From: Tannerella sp.
GTDB taxonomy: Bacteria; Bacteroidota; Bacteroidia; Bacteroidales; Tannerellaceae
Assembly: GCA_031288935.1 (NCBI GenBank)
Contig: JAITQL010000099.1
Location: forward strand, 1 to 6,225
Reading direction: 5' to 3'
Length of the DNA stretch: 6,225 nucleotides
In this document: piece by piece, positions 5,798 through 6,225 of the stretch
Layout: each line of letters starts with the position of its first letter
Numbering within the stretch: position 1 is the stretch's first letter
The notes under the pieces: generated by a model
Seen by the model: the letters and a program-made list of their open reading frames with translations, nothing else
Told to the model about the DNA's origin: nothing
The model's database searches: none
Program-made: the position numbers and the translations under genes

Positions 5798-6225
5798 ACC
5801 TGTCTTTCGTCAGGAAAAGGTCGATCAGCTGTCTGGCCGCAACAAAGGAACTCAGTTCGTTACTCAACACTTTCTGCTCCATTTCCGGGAGGAGGCGTTC
5901 AATCTCCGGATGGTGATAAAAGGCGTTGCGCAACAGTTCCTGAATGCTTTCATACATCCAGTAGCGGGACTGTTCATTCCGCTTGTGATCAAAATAACCG
6001 CTGGCCTTTGTAAAGGCGATGTAGGCGTCAATCATTTCCCGGATTTCTTTTATGCCCAGATCATAGTAACCCGAATAGGTGAGCACTTGGGGAACCCACC
6101 CGGAATCTGTCGGCGGAAAAAGGTGCAGTGCGTTTCGGAAATGTGAAGCAGCCAATTGTGCACGCTGGACATTTTCCCCGTCGGCCTTGTTGATGACAAT
6201 ACCGTCGGCCATCTCCATGATTCCG
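5796..6225 (-). CDS. meaB: MeaB/ArgK-type GTPase, C-terminal part (cut by window edge)
   Basis: MeaB is a P-loop GTPase that protects and reactivates adenosylcobalamin-dependent methylmalonyl-CoA mutase in the succinate-propionate pathway of the cytoplasm. About 142 C-terminal codons are visible, reading GI-MEMADGIVINKADG at the edge. NKAD (residues 10-13 from the visible Met) is the guanine-recognising G4 motif, and MEMADGIVINKADG is characteristic of the family. ALHLFPPTDSGWVPQV (30-45) and the DLGIKEIREMIDAY segment (53-66) also fit MeaB. The remaining helical tail (about 67-140) corresponds to its dimerisation region. The Met at 6218 is internal, since family proteins are about 330-370 aa and the frame stays open to 6225; G1-G3 motifs lie outside the window. 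It converges on the hydrolase gene across a shared terminator. The mutase subunit genes are expected beyond the right edge, or elsewhere, but are not visible. Confidence 0.92.
   Translation of the reverse strand, partial: GIMEMADGIVINKADGENVQRAQLAASHFRNALHLFPPTDSGWVPQVLTYSGYYDLGIKEIREMIDAYIAFTKASGYFDHKRNEQSRYWMYESIQELLRNAFYHHPEIERLLPEMEQKVLSNELSSFVAARQLIDLFLTKDR

Noticed and set aside
6216..6218. Met at 6218 as true start of the MeaB-like protein
   Set aside because: It lies just before the G4 motif NKAD. The family's G1-G3 motifs must come first, and the frame continues open (Gly-Ile) to the window edge.

Overview
The window looks like a chromosomal segment of a Bacteroidales-type gut or oral anaerobe. 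The grounds are a carbohydrate-active enzyme pair typical of that group, a Bacteroidetes-style lipoprotein signal, AT-rich leaders without Shine-Dalgarno sequences, many short A/T-rich intergenic repeats, and a MeaB-type GTPase of the methylmalonyl-CoA (propionate) pathway. The genus cannot be fixed from the sequence. No ribosomal or transfer RNA, transposase, integrase or CRISPR array was seen.

Layout from left to right. (1) Positions 1 to about 521 hold a non-coding array of degenerate 21-bp units: 23 complete units (18-500) with no insertion or deletion, a partial unit at the left edge and a decayed one at the right. Each unit has a 9-bp core of the GGACGTACC / GTACATACC type and a 12-bp A/T-rich tail. 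(2) About 105-125 bp further on is a 218-aa protein gene of unknown function (626-1282): an N-terminal helical part, a basic proline-rich linker and a C-terminal beta-rich, fibronectin-III-like part. (3) A repeat-bearing spacer (1283-1438) leads to a secreted GH110-type alpha-1,3-galactosidase (1439-3253). (4) A 289-bp spacer carries 8-bp tandem repeats in opposite orientations around an interspersed-repeat-like element. (5) A lipoprotein glycoside hydrolase of the GH106-like group follows (3543-5693). (6) A strong 16-bp-stem terminator (5759-5797) separates it from the convergent 3' part of meaB (5796-6225, minus strand, cut by the window edge).

The two hydrolases have the same direction and are both exported, so they probably act on a common alpha-galactosyl-containing glycan. 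No SusC/SusD transporter pair or regulator lies in the window to confirm a polysaccharide utilization locus. MeaB belongs to unrelated central metabolism.

The least explained element, and the best candidate for an undescribed system, is the 21-bp array with its neighbouring 218-aa gene. The array keeps a strict 21-bp register, places its GTAC tetranucleotide at one of two positions exactly 4 bp apart, and varies its core almost only by transitions, so that an alternating purine-pyrimidine hexamer is kept in 19 of 23 units.
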